From Candidatus Pelagibacter sp. HIMB1321 (GTDB lineage Bacteria; Pseudomonadota; Alphaproteobacteria; Pelagibacterales; Pelagibacteraceae), in contig NZ_LT840186.1 in assembly GCF_900177485.1 (NCBI RefSeq), positions 186,001 to 250,000 of the forward strand: a DNA stretch of 64,000 bases. The letters run 5' to 3'. The notes below the pieces were generated by a model that saw only the letters and a list, made by a program, of their open reading frames with translations, was not told where the DNA came from and ran no database searches. Positions 8,709 through 15,329 of the stretch are shown here, piece by piece. The position numbers and the translations under genes are program-made. The first letter of the stretch is position 1. Every line of letters begins with the position of its first letter.

Positions 8709-8757
8709 TGAAAATATTTTGTAATAAAAATTTAAAATTAAACTTTTTGGTATTTTA

Positions 8758-8786
8758 TTGAAAGATTAATTAATTTCTGATATATT
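8758..8786 (+). promoter_or_regulatory. Sigma-70-type promoter for the leader RNA and gene at 8911
   Basis: TTGAAA at 8758-8763 and TATATT at 8781-8786 are separated by exactly 17 bases, close to the housekeeping consensus. Transcription would start near 8793, giving a leader of about 118 bases before the ATG at 8911. That is far longer than most spacers in this window. Confidence 0.55.
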
Positions 8787-8792
8787 AAGCTG

Positions 8793-8910
8793 TCTTTTAA
8801 TTAAAAGATCGACTTGGGCGTTTCCCATGCACTCTTAATTAAAGCCATACTTTGGTGAGTTAGCGAAGGCAGGTTCGCATCTGCAACTTAGCTCAACCAA
8901 AGGAGGAAAT
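8793..8910 (+). ncRNA. Structured 5' leader RNA (candidate cis-regulatory element)
   Basis: The segment is more GC-rich than its surroundings and folds strongly. Bases 8850-8863 (CTTTGGTGAGTTAG) pair with 8888-8902 (arm region CTTAGCTCAACCAAAG) in about 14 pairs with one bulged A and two G-U pairs. An inner hairpin is closed by GCGAA at 8863-8867 and TTCGC at 8874-8878; an alternative inner pairing is GCAG (8869-8872) with CTGC (8881-8884). Just upstream, TGGG and CCCA form a small stem near 8814-8827, and a 16-base palindrome occupies 8793-8808. The main stem ends at 8902, overlapping the AGGAGG ribosome-binding site (8901-8906), so folding could control translation. It has no tRNA cloverleaf. 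Riboswitch, protein-binding leader or small RNA are all open. Confidence 0.5.
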
Positions 8911-9462
8911 ATGGCTAAGAAAATCTCAAAAAAACAACTTTTAGCGAACAGAAAAAACGCTAAAAAATCTACTGGTCCGAAAACAAAACAAGGAAAGTTA
9001 TCGGTTAGTAAAAATGCAATCCAACACGGGCTTGATGCTGAAAAGTTTGTGGTTATTGGTGAGAAAATTGATGATCTAAATGAGTTTAGAGATCGATTGA
9101 TTGATCAATTAAAACCACAAAGTGTTCATCAAGAAATTGTTGTCTCAAAAATGATTGATGTTGCAATTCGTCTTAAGCGAATACCGATTATTGAAGCGGG
9201 AATATTCAATCATGAAATGCTTGAATATGAAGCTATGGAGGAAAAAGATAATGTTGCTGATAAAATTGAAGGTGCAAGAGATAAAGGGGTAGTTATCTCT
9301 TCGAACACTATTATTCGTAAGACAGGACTTGCATTTGCAAGAGATTGCGATCAAGGAAGTGCAATCCTTAAACTAAATACCATAGAAGATCGATTGCTTG
9401 TGAAATATTTTAAACTCTTAGAATTGCTGAAAAAGGAGCAAAAGAAAAGAGGTTTAAAATGA
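8911..9462 (+). CDS. Hypothetical protein with 'NRKNAKKSTGPKT' N-terminal motif
   Basis: Protein of 183 residues. The N terminus has the pattern ANRKNAKKSTGPKT, then GK-S-KNAIQHGL, seen at the start of a widespread family of short bacterial proteins of unknown function. The rest is helical and charged, ending in a Lys-rich tail. No catalytic residues stand out. The basic N-terminal region suggests nucleic-acid contact, which is inference. It has a strong ribosome-binding site (AGGAGG, five bases before the ATG) at the foot of the folded leader RNA. The stop overlaps the start of the next gene (ATGA), so the two are co-translated. Its location between the defence operon and yajQ suggests accessory DNA. 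Confidence 0.75.
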   Translation: MAKKISKKQLLANRKNAKKSTGPKTKQGKLSVSKNAIQHGLDAEKFVVIGEKIDDLNEFRDRLIDQLKPQSVHQEIVVSKMIDVAIRLKRIPIIEAGIFNHEMLEYEAMEEKDNVADKIEGARDKGVVISSNTIIRKTGLAFARDCDQGSAILKLNTIEDRLLVKYFKLLELLKKEQKKRGLK

Positions 9463-9968
9463 GAAAATATAAAGGATCAAGGTCAACTAAATCTCCCTCA
9501 AGAAAAAGAAACTTTGGGGAGAAAAAAGTTAATTTAAACTCTTTAGGAAAAGCAAAAAGATTAGAATTTTTAAATGAGTGGGGCCCTCATATGAAAGAAC
9601 ATGATCCTGTTAGGTATTATTGTATGATTGGAAGACCTCTTCCAAAAAAATATCAGGCAAAACCAAAAGTACAAATTACACCTGTGAATGCTTATGTGCC
9701 TCCACAATCTAAATTGAGTAAAGAAGAACTAGATGCTAAATTGAAAAAGGAAGCTGAAGAGAGAAAAGCAAAAGAGGAAAAAGCTTTTAAAGAACATCAA
9801 GAAAAGATGAAGGAACAACAAAGATTAGAATACAATCGAAGAATTGCTCAAAAACAAAATCGATTAGTGCATTGGTGTGATGCTAATAGATCTGGTAATT
9901 GGAAGAGTATTCACTCTGAAGAATTTGAAAATAAATATGGGGCTAAGAAAAATAAGAGTTATTACTAA
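9459..9968 (+). CDS. Hypothetical basic coiled-coil protein
   Basis: Protein of 169 residues, very rich in Lys, Glu and Arg. Residues 1-30 are basic and Ser/Arg-rich. The segment at 40-70 has conserved-looking FLNEWGPHMKEHDPVRYYC and GRPLPKK. Residues 85-130 are a highly charged predicted coiled coil. The C terminus returns to aromatic and basic residues (LVHWCDANRSGNW). I recognise no family. Its start overlaps the preceding stop by four bases, so it is translationally coupled to the gene at 8911, and the two probably act together. It abuts yajQ stop to stop with no spacer. Confidence 0.65.
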   Translation: MRKYKGSRSTKSPSRKRNFGEKKVNLNSLGKAKRLEFLNEWGPHMKEHDPVRYYCMIGRPLPKKYQAKPKVQITPVNAYVPPQSKLSKEELDAKLKKEAEERKAKEEKAFKEHQEKMKEQQRLEYNRRIAQKQNRLVHWCDANRSGNWKSIHSEEFENKYGAKKNKSYY

Positions 9969-10454
9969 TTAATCTCTAAAGTTGGTAAATTCTATCGGTA
10001 GACCAATGTCGATAGCTTTGATTGCGGCGATGGCTTCTTGAAGATCATCTCTTTTTTTACCATCCACTCTTAGTTCATCACCCTGGATTTTAACTTGGAC
10101 TTTAAGTTTTAGCTTTTTGATATCGGCTACTACTTTTTTTGAATTTTCTTGGCTAATCCCTTCTTTAAGTTCACTAACTTGTCGAATGGTTCCACCTGAG
10201 GCTCCTTCTGAAGATTTAACTTCTAATACTCTTGGGTCCACTTTTCTTCGAACAAGATGAGTTTCTAGTAATTCATTAACTTGTTTTAGTTTTAATTCAT
10301 CTGGTGCAATGGTTGTGATATTTTTGTCTTTTCTTTCAATTGAGATTTGAAGGCCTTTAAAATCATATCTATTTGAAATTTCTCTAAGGCAATTCGCTAA
10401 AGCATTATCAAATTCTTGATAATTAATTTTGCTGATGACATCAAATGAAGGCAT
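9969..10454 (-). CDS. yajQ: YajQ family nucleotide-binding protein
   Basis: Protein of 161 residues, the normal length of the family, with the conserved start MPSFDVISKINYQEFDNALA, the central RYDFKG segment near 29-34, VDPRVLEVKSSEGASGG, and the terminal IGLPIEFTNFRD. YajQ proteins are small cytoplasmic two-domain proteins of RRM-like fold. Some members bind cyclic di-GMP and affect transcription, but whether this one does cannot be read from sequence. It stands alone on the minus strand, divergent from the formamidase gene, and converges with the preceding hypothetical gene without a spacer. It appears to mark the return to core genome after the accessory region. Confidence 0.95.
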   Translation of the reverse strand: MPSFDVISKINYQEFDNALANCLREISNRYDFKGLQISIERKDKNITTIAPDELKLKQVNELLETHLVRRKVDPRVLEVKSSEGASGGTIRQVSELKEGISQENSKKVVADIKKLKLKVQVKIQGDELRVDGKKRDDLQEAIAAIKAIDIGLPIEFTNFRD

Positions 10455-10616
10455 TGAAATTATATTAAAGTATTTTTTATATAAATTAAACTACAGATTG
10501 AATGTAATAGATAATATTAAGCAATTTGTGATGCTTTTTATTCATCTAGTTTTTCAGGGATATTTATAATACGCTTAATTTTAAAATATTAACAATTTAA
10601 AAAAAAAGGGAAATAA
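10455..10616 (+). promoter_or_regulatory. Divergent promoter region between yajQ and formamidase gene
   Basis: This 162-base spacer holds a perfect TATAAT at 10565-10570, about 47 bases before the formamidase start, with only a weak -35 candidate (TCATCT at 10542-10547). A purine-rich ribosome-binding site (AAAAAAAGGGAAATA) precedes the ATG. No clear riboswitch fold is visible. Confidence 0.3.
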
Positions 10617-11873
10617 ATGATTAAAAAAATACTTTTTACTACTTTGTTTTCTGTTTTTTTTATCTTTAACGCTAATTCAGACACTACTGATCAAAAGTGG
10701 ATGAAGAAGGTGGAACTTAAAAAAACAGGAGATCATTGTATTGATGATAAAAATTGTTTTAATAGATACCATCCAAATATTCCAGCTGTTGCAAAAGCAA
10801 ATCCAGGGGATTTCATTGTATTACATACAAGAGATGCTCTAGATACTGGTTTTAGATTAGATTCTACTCCTGATGATTTAGCAACTGTTGATTTAGGATT
10901 GGTGCATCCAATGACAGGTCCAGTTTATATCAATGGAGCTAAAAGAGGAGATGCTTTAGAAGTTGAATTAATTGACATCGCTCCAGATGAATATGGATAC
11001 ACAGTAATTGCACCAGGATTTGGTTTTTTACGAGATGTATTTCCAGACCCTTATATCGTTAACTGGAGATTGACAAGAATAGGTGCTGTTTCAGATCAAA
11101 TGCCAGGTGTAACAATTCCTTATGAAGCTTTTCCAGGTGCAATTGGAGTAATGCCAGGTGAACCAGAAGTTAAAAAATGGAAAGCTAGAGAAGCAGAATT
11201 AGCTGCTGCAGGTGGTGTTGCTTTAGGACCTGCTCCAGGTGGTGCATTACCAGCTGACGTTTGTGGAGAGAAAGGTTCTGATAAAGATGACTGCTTGAGA
11301 ACAATTCCACCAAGAGAAAATGGAGGAAATATGGATGTTCAACAACAGCAAATTGGAACTAAGATTATTTTCCCATGCTTTGTTGATGGATGTGGATTGT
11401 TTGCAGGTGACATTCACTATGCTCAAGGAGATGGTGAGGTTGCAGGAACAGCAATTGAGATGGGAAGTGTAACAACAGTTAGAGTGAAAATACTCAAAGG
11501 TAAAGGTAAAGATATGGATATGCCAGTTACAGTTGGTAATGATCAAATTATTGATATGGAGCCAACAAGGTACTATCAAACTTTAGGTATACCACTTAAG
11601 GGTAAAGGTGAAATACCACCAAGTCATAAATATTTAGACTCTGGTAAGTTAGCCAATCTAACTAATGCTTCAGAAGATCTTACAATTTCTGCAAGACATG
11701 CACTTATACAAATGATTGATTACTTAGTTAAAGAGCATGGTTTAACTAAAGAACAAGCATACATTTTATGTTCTGTAGCTGTAGACTTGAGAGTTGGACA
11801 AGTTGTTGATGTTCCTAACTTTATTGTTTCTGCAGTTTTAAACATGGATGTATTTGATAAGTACAGAAACTAA
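10617..11873 (+). CDS. Formamidase/acetamidase family amidohydrolase with signal peptide
   Basis: Enzyme of 418 residues in the FmdA/AmdA family, which hydrolyses formamide or short amides to the acid and ammonia. Family marks include HTRDALDTGF in the first third, a GPVYINGAKRGD block, and GDIHYAQGDGEVAGTAIE in the centre. Unusually for the family there is an N-terminal signal peptide (Phe/Leu-rich core, probable cut near residue 22). Several Cys pairs follow (41 and 47; DVCGEKGSDKDDC; FPCFVDGC), as expected for a disulfide-stabilised periplasmic enzyme. Its likely role is nitrogen and one-carbon scavenging from dissolved amides; exact substrate is inference. It stands alone on the plus strand, with a strong terminator right after it. 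Confidence 0.88.
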   Translation: MIKKILFTTLFSVFFIFNANSDTTDQKWMKKVELKKTGDHCIDDKNCFNRYHPNIPAVAKANPGDFIVLHTRDALDTGFRLDSTPDDLATVDLGLVHPMTGPVYINGAKRGDALEVELIDIAPDEYGYTVIAPGFGFLRDVFPDPYIVNWRLTRIGAVSDQMPGVTIPYEAFPGAIGVMPGEPEVKKWKAREAELAAAGGVALGPAPGGALPADVCGEKGSDKDDCLRTIPPRENGGNMDVQQQQIGTKIIFPCFVDGCGLFAGDIHYAQGDGEVAGTAIEMGSVTTVRVKILKGKGKDMDMPVTVGNDQIIDMEPTRYYQTLGIPLKGKGEIPPSHKYLDSGKLANLTNASEDLTISARHALIQMIDYLVKEHGLTKEQAYILCSVAVDLRVGQVVDVPNFIVSAVLNMDVFDKYRN

Positions 11874-11886
11874 ACTTTAAAAAATT

Positions 11887-11919
11887 AAAGGCGCTTTTAA
11901 AATAAAGCGCCTTTTTTTT
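11887..11919 (+). terminator. Rho-independent terminator after the formamidase gene
   Basis: The stem AAGGCGCTTT (11888-11897) pairs with AAAGCGCCTT (11904-11913) around a short AT loop and is followed by a run of T. It is GC-rich in an otherwise AT-rich setting and lies 14 bases after the formamidase stop. It is the only convincing intrinsic terminator I see in the window. Confidence 0.92.
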
Positions 11920-11929
11920 AGAAAAATAT

Positions 11930-12490
11930 ATGAAATTGAAAAAATCATTTTTTACTATTTTAACTTATATATTTATTTACTTAATTTTTAGTGCTCATTC
12001 GCCTTGGGGCCAATATTTAGCTTACAGAGAACAACATTTGTTAATTATGAGTGTTAGAGAAGATGCACCAACATATCCCTTTTCAAAAACTTTAGTTGAA
12101 GCTATCAATAAAGAATTGCCAGAAGCTAGCGCACGACCAGCTAGAGCAAGAGATTTTAGAAGAGTTCAAAGTCTATTTTCAACAAACCAAATGCCACTTG
12201 TTTTATTGTCTAAAAAAAATGCAAACCACATGGTTAAAGGCTCTGGACCTTTCAAATCATTTGGATCTGCAGATGCAATGGTTGTATATTATTTTGGAGA
12301 TCTAGTTTTATTAGCCCAACCCTCATTTCCTGATAAATTTGCATGGCTTATTACAAAAGCACTAATGAACATTGAAAATGACTTAAAAGATGCAAAATCT
12401 CCATTAAAAGTTAAAAGTAAAATTGAAACTCATCCAGGAACAATAATGGCACTCAATAATGAAAAAATGCCAGAATTAGATAATCAATAA
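11930..12490 (+). CDS. Small exported protein, possibly solute-binding-like
   Basis: Protein of 186 residues starting with a basic stretch and a hydrophobic core (FFTILTYIFIYLIFSA) that is a signal peptide or anchor. The mature part begins HSPWGQYLAYREQHLLIMS. The C-terminal half (FPDKFAWLITKALMNIENDL) vaguely resembles the end of TAXI-type TRAP solute-binding proteins. The protein is about half their length, so at most a reduced relative. I do not assign a function. It starts ten bases after the terminator of the formamidase gene and is followed after 18 bases by a D-2-hydroxyacid dehydrogenase, so it could be read by terminator leakage or from its own promoter. A role in amide or acid uptake is only a guess from location. 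Confidence 0.6.
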   Translation: MKLKKSFFTILTYIFIYLIFSAHSPWGQYLAYREQHLLIMSVREDAPTYPFSKTLVEAINKELPEASARPARARDFRRVQSLFSTNQMPLVLLSKKNANHMVKGSGPFKSFGSADAMVVYYFGDLVLLAQPSFPDKFAWLITKALMNIENDLKDAKSPLKVKSKIETHPGTIMALNNEKMPELDNQ

Positions 12491-12508
12491 AAATTTTTCA
12501 TTAAAAGA

Positions 12509-13528
12509 ATGAAAAAAATAAAAATTCACATCAGAAATAATCATTGGAAAGAAGGATTTTTACCTTGTGATGAAGAAGGAGAGAAAAATAATACAATTAC
12601 TAAAGAAGAGTTTGAAAAGGGTTTAAGTCGATACCCTGAAATAAAAGACAAGATAGAATATTTAATTGATTGGGATGATGATAATTTTAAATCATCAATG
12701 AAAACTGCAGATATTTTATTGGGCTGGCAGTTTCCAACACAAAATTTAAAAGAGATTGCTCCAAATTTAAAATGGATCCATGTCATCTCAGCAGGAGTAA
12801 ATCATTTATCTCCCTTTAATTGGATGAAAGAGGATTTGGTTTTAACCAATAGCAGTGGGGTACATGCTAAAAAAGCTGGAGAGTTTGGTTTGATGAGCAT
12901 TTTAATGCTGCAAAACCATATGACTAGACTTGTTACTCATCAAAAAAATAAAGAGTTTGTCTCTTTATTAGGAAAGCCAATTGAAGGAAGAACTGTTGTT
13001 GCAGTTGGAACAGGTTCTCTAGGTGGCTCAATGATCAAACATATCAGTAAACTTGGAGCAAAAGTTATAGGAGTTAATAGAAAAGGTAAAAGTGTAGAAG
13101 GGTGTTCAAAAGTAATCACTTTTGATCAAATTGATGAAGTATTACCCATAGTAGATTTTTTATATTTAGCAGTTCCTGAAACGGAAGAGACTAAAGGATT
13201 AATCAACAAGGAAAGATTAGATAAATTAAAAAAGACCTGCGGAATTGTAAATATTGGTCGCCAGTCTGTATTAGATTATGAATATTTGAAAACTAAGTTG
13301 GAAAAGGATGAGATAGCAGGTGCTATTTTAGATGTCTTTTCAAACGAACCAATTCCAAAATCCTCCAATCTTTGGGACACTCCAAATTTGATTATTACAC
13401 CGCATGTATCTTCAGATAGTGAAGGTAACTATATCGAGATGGTTTTAAAAATATTCTTTAAAAACCTAAAATTATTTTTAGACAAAAAAGAATTAATCAA
13501 CCAGGTAGATAGAAAGCTTGGATATTAG
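12509..13528 (+). CDS. D-2-hydroxyacid dehydrogenase (NAD-dependent)
   Basis: Cytoplasmic oxidoreductase of 339 residues in the D-2-hydroxyacid dehydrogenase family, interconverting 2-keto acids and D-2-hydroxy acids with NAD(P)H. It has the Rossmann loop GTGSLGG followed by GAKVIGVNR at 165-193, NIGRQSV carrying the catalytic Arg, DVFSNEPIP with the Glu, and TPHVSSD with the catalytic His. These are the full catalytic set. The basic residue after the second beta strand (NRKGK) hints at NADP preference, which is tentative. The substrate is unknown. It follows the small exported protein by 18 bases and shares a TTAG stop overlap with the convergent HAD gene. Confidence 0.9.
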   Translation: MKKIKIHIRNNHWKEGFLPCDEEGEKNNTITKEEFEKGLSRYPEIKDKIEYLIDWDDDNFKSSMKTADILLGWQFPTQNLKEIAPNLKWIHVISAGVNHLSPFNWMKEDLVLTNSSGVHAKKAGEFGLMSILMLQNHMTRLVTHQKNKEFVSLLGKPIEGRTVVAVGTGSLGGSMIKHISKLGAKVIGVNRKGKSVEGCSKVITFDQIDEVLPIVDFLYLAVPETEETKGLINKERLDKLKKTCGIVNIGRQSVLDYEYLKTKLEKDEIAGAILDVFSNEPIPKSSNLWDTPNLIITPHVSSDSEGNYIEMVLKIFFKNLKLFLDKKELINQVDRKLGY

Positions 13529-14250
13529 TTTTTTGCAGTTTCTTCAGCAAATGAAATTAAGTCTTTAAAGATAACATCTGGTTTTGGTAAATTATCAACA
13601 ACTTTAGTTGCACCCCAATTTCCACCATTATCTAAATTTTGTCTGTCAATCCAAACAGTGGTCATATCAAAATGTTTTGCTGGTACATGATCATGAAATA
13701 AACTTTGAGCAACGTGTAAAATTGATTGAGGTTTTTCATTGTATTTTTTTTCAATATTTTCAAACATGTAATCAAAATTAGCTAATGTAGGTTTATATGA
13801 TCCAACATCTTCAGCAGTATAAATTTCATCAAATTCAACTCCCAACCAACGATTAGAAGAAGCAAAGCCTTTCGTATTTACATTGGATAAAATTACTAAC
13901 TTAAAATTTTTTTTAAGAATTCTTAATGCATCCGCACTATCAGGAAACGCTGGCCAGTGTTTAACAGAGTCTCCAAATTCTTTATCTAAACTTTCATTAG
14001 ATTTTAAATCATGCTGTTTAGAAAATTGCATATGAACATTGAATAAAATTTCAGGATAAAGCATTGAAGGAGTTTTCTTTTGTTGCTCGGATTCTAATAA
14101 AGCAAAATTTCTTAATACTTTTTCTCTAGTTAAATCATCTCTTTTATTGAAATGAATTAATGGTTGAAATGCATTCCAAATACCACTTTCCCAATCAATT
14201 AAAGTACCGTAACAATCAAAACTTAAAAATTTAAAGTTATTATAGTTCAT
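13525..14250 (-). CDS. HAD type II haloacid dehalogenase-like hydrolase
   Basis: Protein of 241 residues of the haloacid dehalogenase superfamily, type II subgroup. The nucleophile motif SFDCYGTLIDW places Asp12 in the active site. ILSNVNTKGF supplies the Ser/Asn of motif II, VGSYKPTLANF the Lys of motif III, and HVAQSLFHDHVPAKHF the acidic motif IV region. Members cleave halogen-carbon or phosphate-ester bonds; the substrate here is unknown. It overlaps the convergent dehydrogenase gene by four bases (shared TTAG) and is followed 26 bases before by the SMR gene in transcription order. A metabolic link to the neighbouring D-hydroxyacid dehydrogenase is plausible because haloacid dehalogenases release hydroxy acids, but this is inference. 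Confidence 0.9.
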   Translation of the reverse strand: MNYNNFKFLSFDCYGTLIDWESGIWNAFQPLIHFNKRDDLTREKVLRNFALLESEQQKKTPSMLYPEILFNVHMQFSKQHDLKSNESLDKEFGDSVKHWPAFPDSADALRILKKNFKLVILSNVNTKGFASSNRWLGVEFDEIYTAEDVGSYKPTLANFDYMFENIEKKYNEKPQSILHVAQSLFHDHVPAKHFDMTTVWIDRQNLDNGGNWGATKVVDNLPKPDVIFKDLISFAEETAKN

Positions 14251-14276
14251 AATTTTTTATATTTTGCTTAATAATT

Positions 14277-14612
14277 TCAATTTAAGCGGCCAAGATAATT
14301 TACCATAACCACTCCAATGATAATTAGGATAATTCCAATTAAACCATAAATATTTGGAACTTGATTATATTTTAATAAAGCAAATAAAACGACACCAGTA
14401 ATAGTTAATCCGCTATACGTTGCATAGGCAAAACCAACAGGCAGAGCATGCATTGCTTTTGCAATACAAAACATTGTTACCATCATAAATGCGATACATA
14501 AAATTGATGGAGTAAGCTTTGAAAAACCTTCAGAGACTTTAGCAAAACTATTTGAGGCTATACCACAAGAAATACCAACAGCTAAAAACAAATATCCAAA
14601 TAATGGTTTCAT
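14277..14612 (-). CDS. SMR-family membrane protein lacking the essential glutamate
   Basis: Protein of 111 residues with four membrane helices, matching the small multidrug resistance family along its whole length: GYLFLAVGISCGIASN in helix 1, SEGFSKLTPS in the loop, AMHALPVGFAYATYSG in helices 2-3 and an LIGIILIIIGVVMVN helix 4. Ungapped alignment with EmrE through SEGF shows that Glu14, the proton- and drug-binding residue, is replaced by Gly (residue 17), and Trp63 by Tyr. It therefore probably does not work as a proton/drug antiporter of the known type. It could be a regulator, a heterodimer partner or a transporter with a changed mechanism. No second SMR gene is adjacent. Confidence 0.85.
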   Translation of the reverse strand: MKPLFGYLFLAVGISCGIASNSFAKVSEGFSKLTPSILCIAFMMVTMFCIAKAMHALPVGFAYATYSGLTITGVVLFALLKYNQVPNIYGLIGIILIIIGVVMVNYLGRLN

Positions 14613-14642
14613 GGTGTTAGATTATCAAATTGGTTAATATTT

Positions 14643-14675
14643 ACTATTTTATTATTTAATCTTTAATAAAATAGT
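14643..14675. repeat. Perfect 12-base inverted repeat in a divergent promoter region
   Basis: ACTATTTTATTA (14643-14654) and TAATAAAATAGT (14664-14675) are exact reverse complements with a nine-base loop. It occupies the centre of the 75-base gap between the SMR gene and cmk, 12 bases before the cmk start, so it may be an operator or affect both promoters. In DNA this AT-rich it could also arise by chance. Confidence 0.45.
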
Positions 14676-14687
14676 CTATTAAACTCT

Positions 14688-15329
14688 ATGGCTAAATTGA
14701 AAAAATTAATCATTGCTTGTGATGGTGAGTCTGCAAGTGGTAAAAGTACTGCAGCAAAATTAGTTTCAAAAAAGTACAAACTTTTACTAATTAATTCAGG
14801 CCTTCTTTATAGATATTGCAGTAAATTAATTATTAAAGATAAGCCTAAGAATATAATTCCGTATTTGAAAAATAAATTTAAAACTGTCTCTTATAAAGCG
14901 ATTGCAAAGCAAAAGCTTCATTCAGAGGAAATCTCCAACCATGTTGCGGTATTAGCAAAAAATAAAAAGGTTAGAGAAATTGTGAACCAATTACAGATGA
15001 AGATTATTAGAGCCAATAATAGAATTTGCGTTGAGGGGCGTGATATTGCGAGTAAAATTTTAGCTAAAAATCCAAAATATGACTTAGCGTTTTACTTTAA
15101 ATGTAGTTTGGAGGTTGCAGCTTACAGAAGATGGTTAGATTTAAAAAAATCAGTGCCATTAAACGAAGTTAAAAGATCTCTGAAAATTAGAACCTCCTTA
15201 GACAAGAAAAGAAAAAACAGCCCATTAATTAAAGTAAAAGATGCTATTTTAGTTAGAAGTGACAAGCTAAATAAGAAAGAAGTGTTAGCTAAAATGTCTA
15301 AAGCAGTAGAAAAAGTTCTTAAAAACTAA
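14688..15329 (+). CDS. cmk: Cytidylate kinase
   Basis: Nucleoside monophosphate kinase of 213 residues that phosphorylates CMP and dCMP with ATP in the cytoplasm. The P-loop is GESASGKSTAA at about 14-24. NSGLLYR is the substrate-binding segment, CVEGRDIAS the conserved nucleotide-binding block, and RRWLDLKK the lid region, with DKKRKNSPL near the C terminus typical of Cmk. It is slightly short for the family (about 210-230). It stands alone on the plus strand with a palindromic region upstream and shares a four-base CTAA stop overlap with the convergent MFS gene. Confidence 0.92.
   Translation: MAKLKKLIIACDGESASGKSTAAKLVSKKYKLLLINSGLLYRYCSKLIIKDKPKNIIPYLKNKFKTVSYKAIAKQKLHSEEISNHVAVLAKNKKVREIVNQLQMKIIRANNRICVEGRDIASKILAKNPKYDLAFYFKCSLEVAAYRRWLDLKKSVPLNEVKRSLKIRTSLDKKRKNSPLIKVKDAILVRSDKLNKKEVLAKMSKAVEKVLKN

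Noticed and set aside
8793..8910. tRNA or tmRNA in the long spacer
   Set aside because: The folds do not form a cloverleaf, there is no T-loop motif in a proper arm and no CCA-like end; a leader RNA is a better description.
11247..11579. Minus-strand open frame of 110 residues inside the formamidase gene
   Set aside because: It is antisense to a well-conserved enzyme region and its product, rich in Cys, His and Asn, looks like a reverse-complement artefact.
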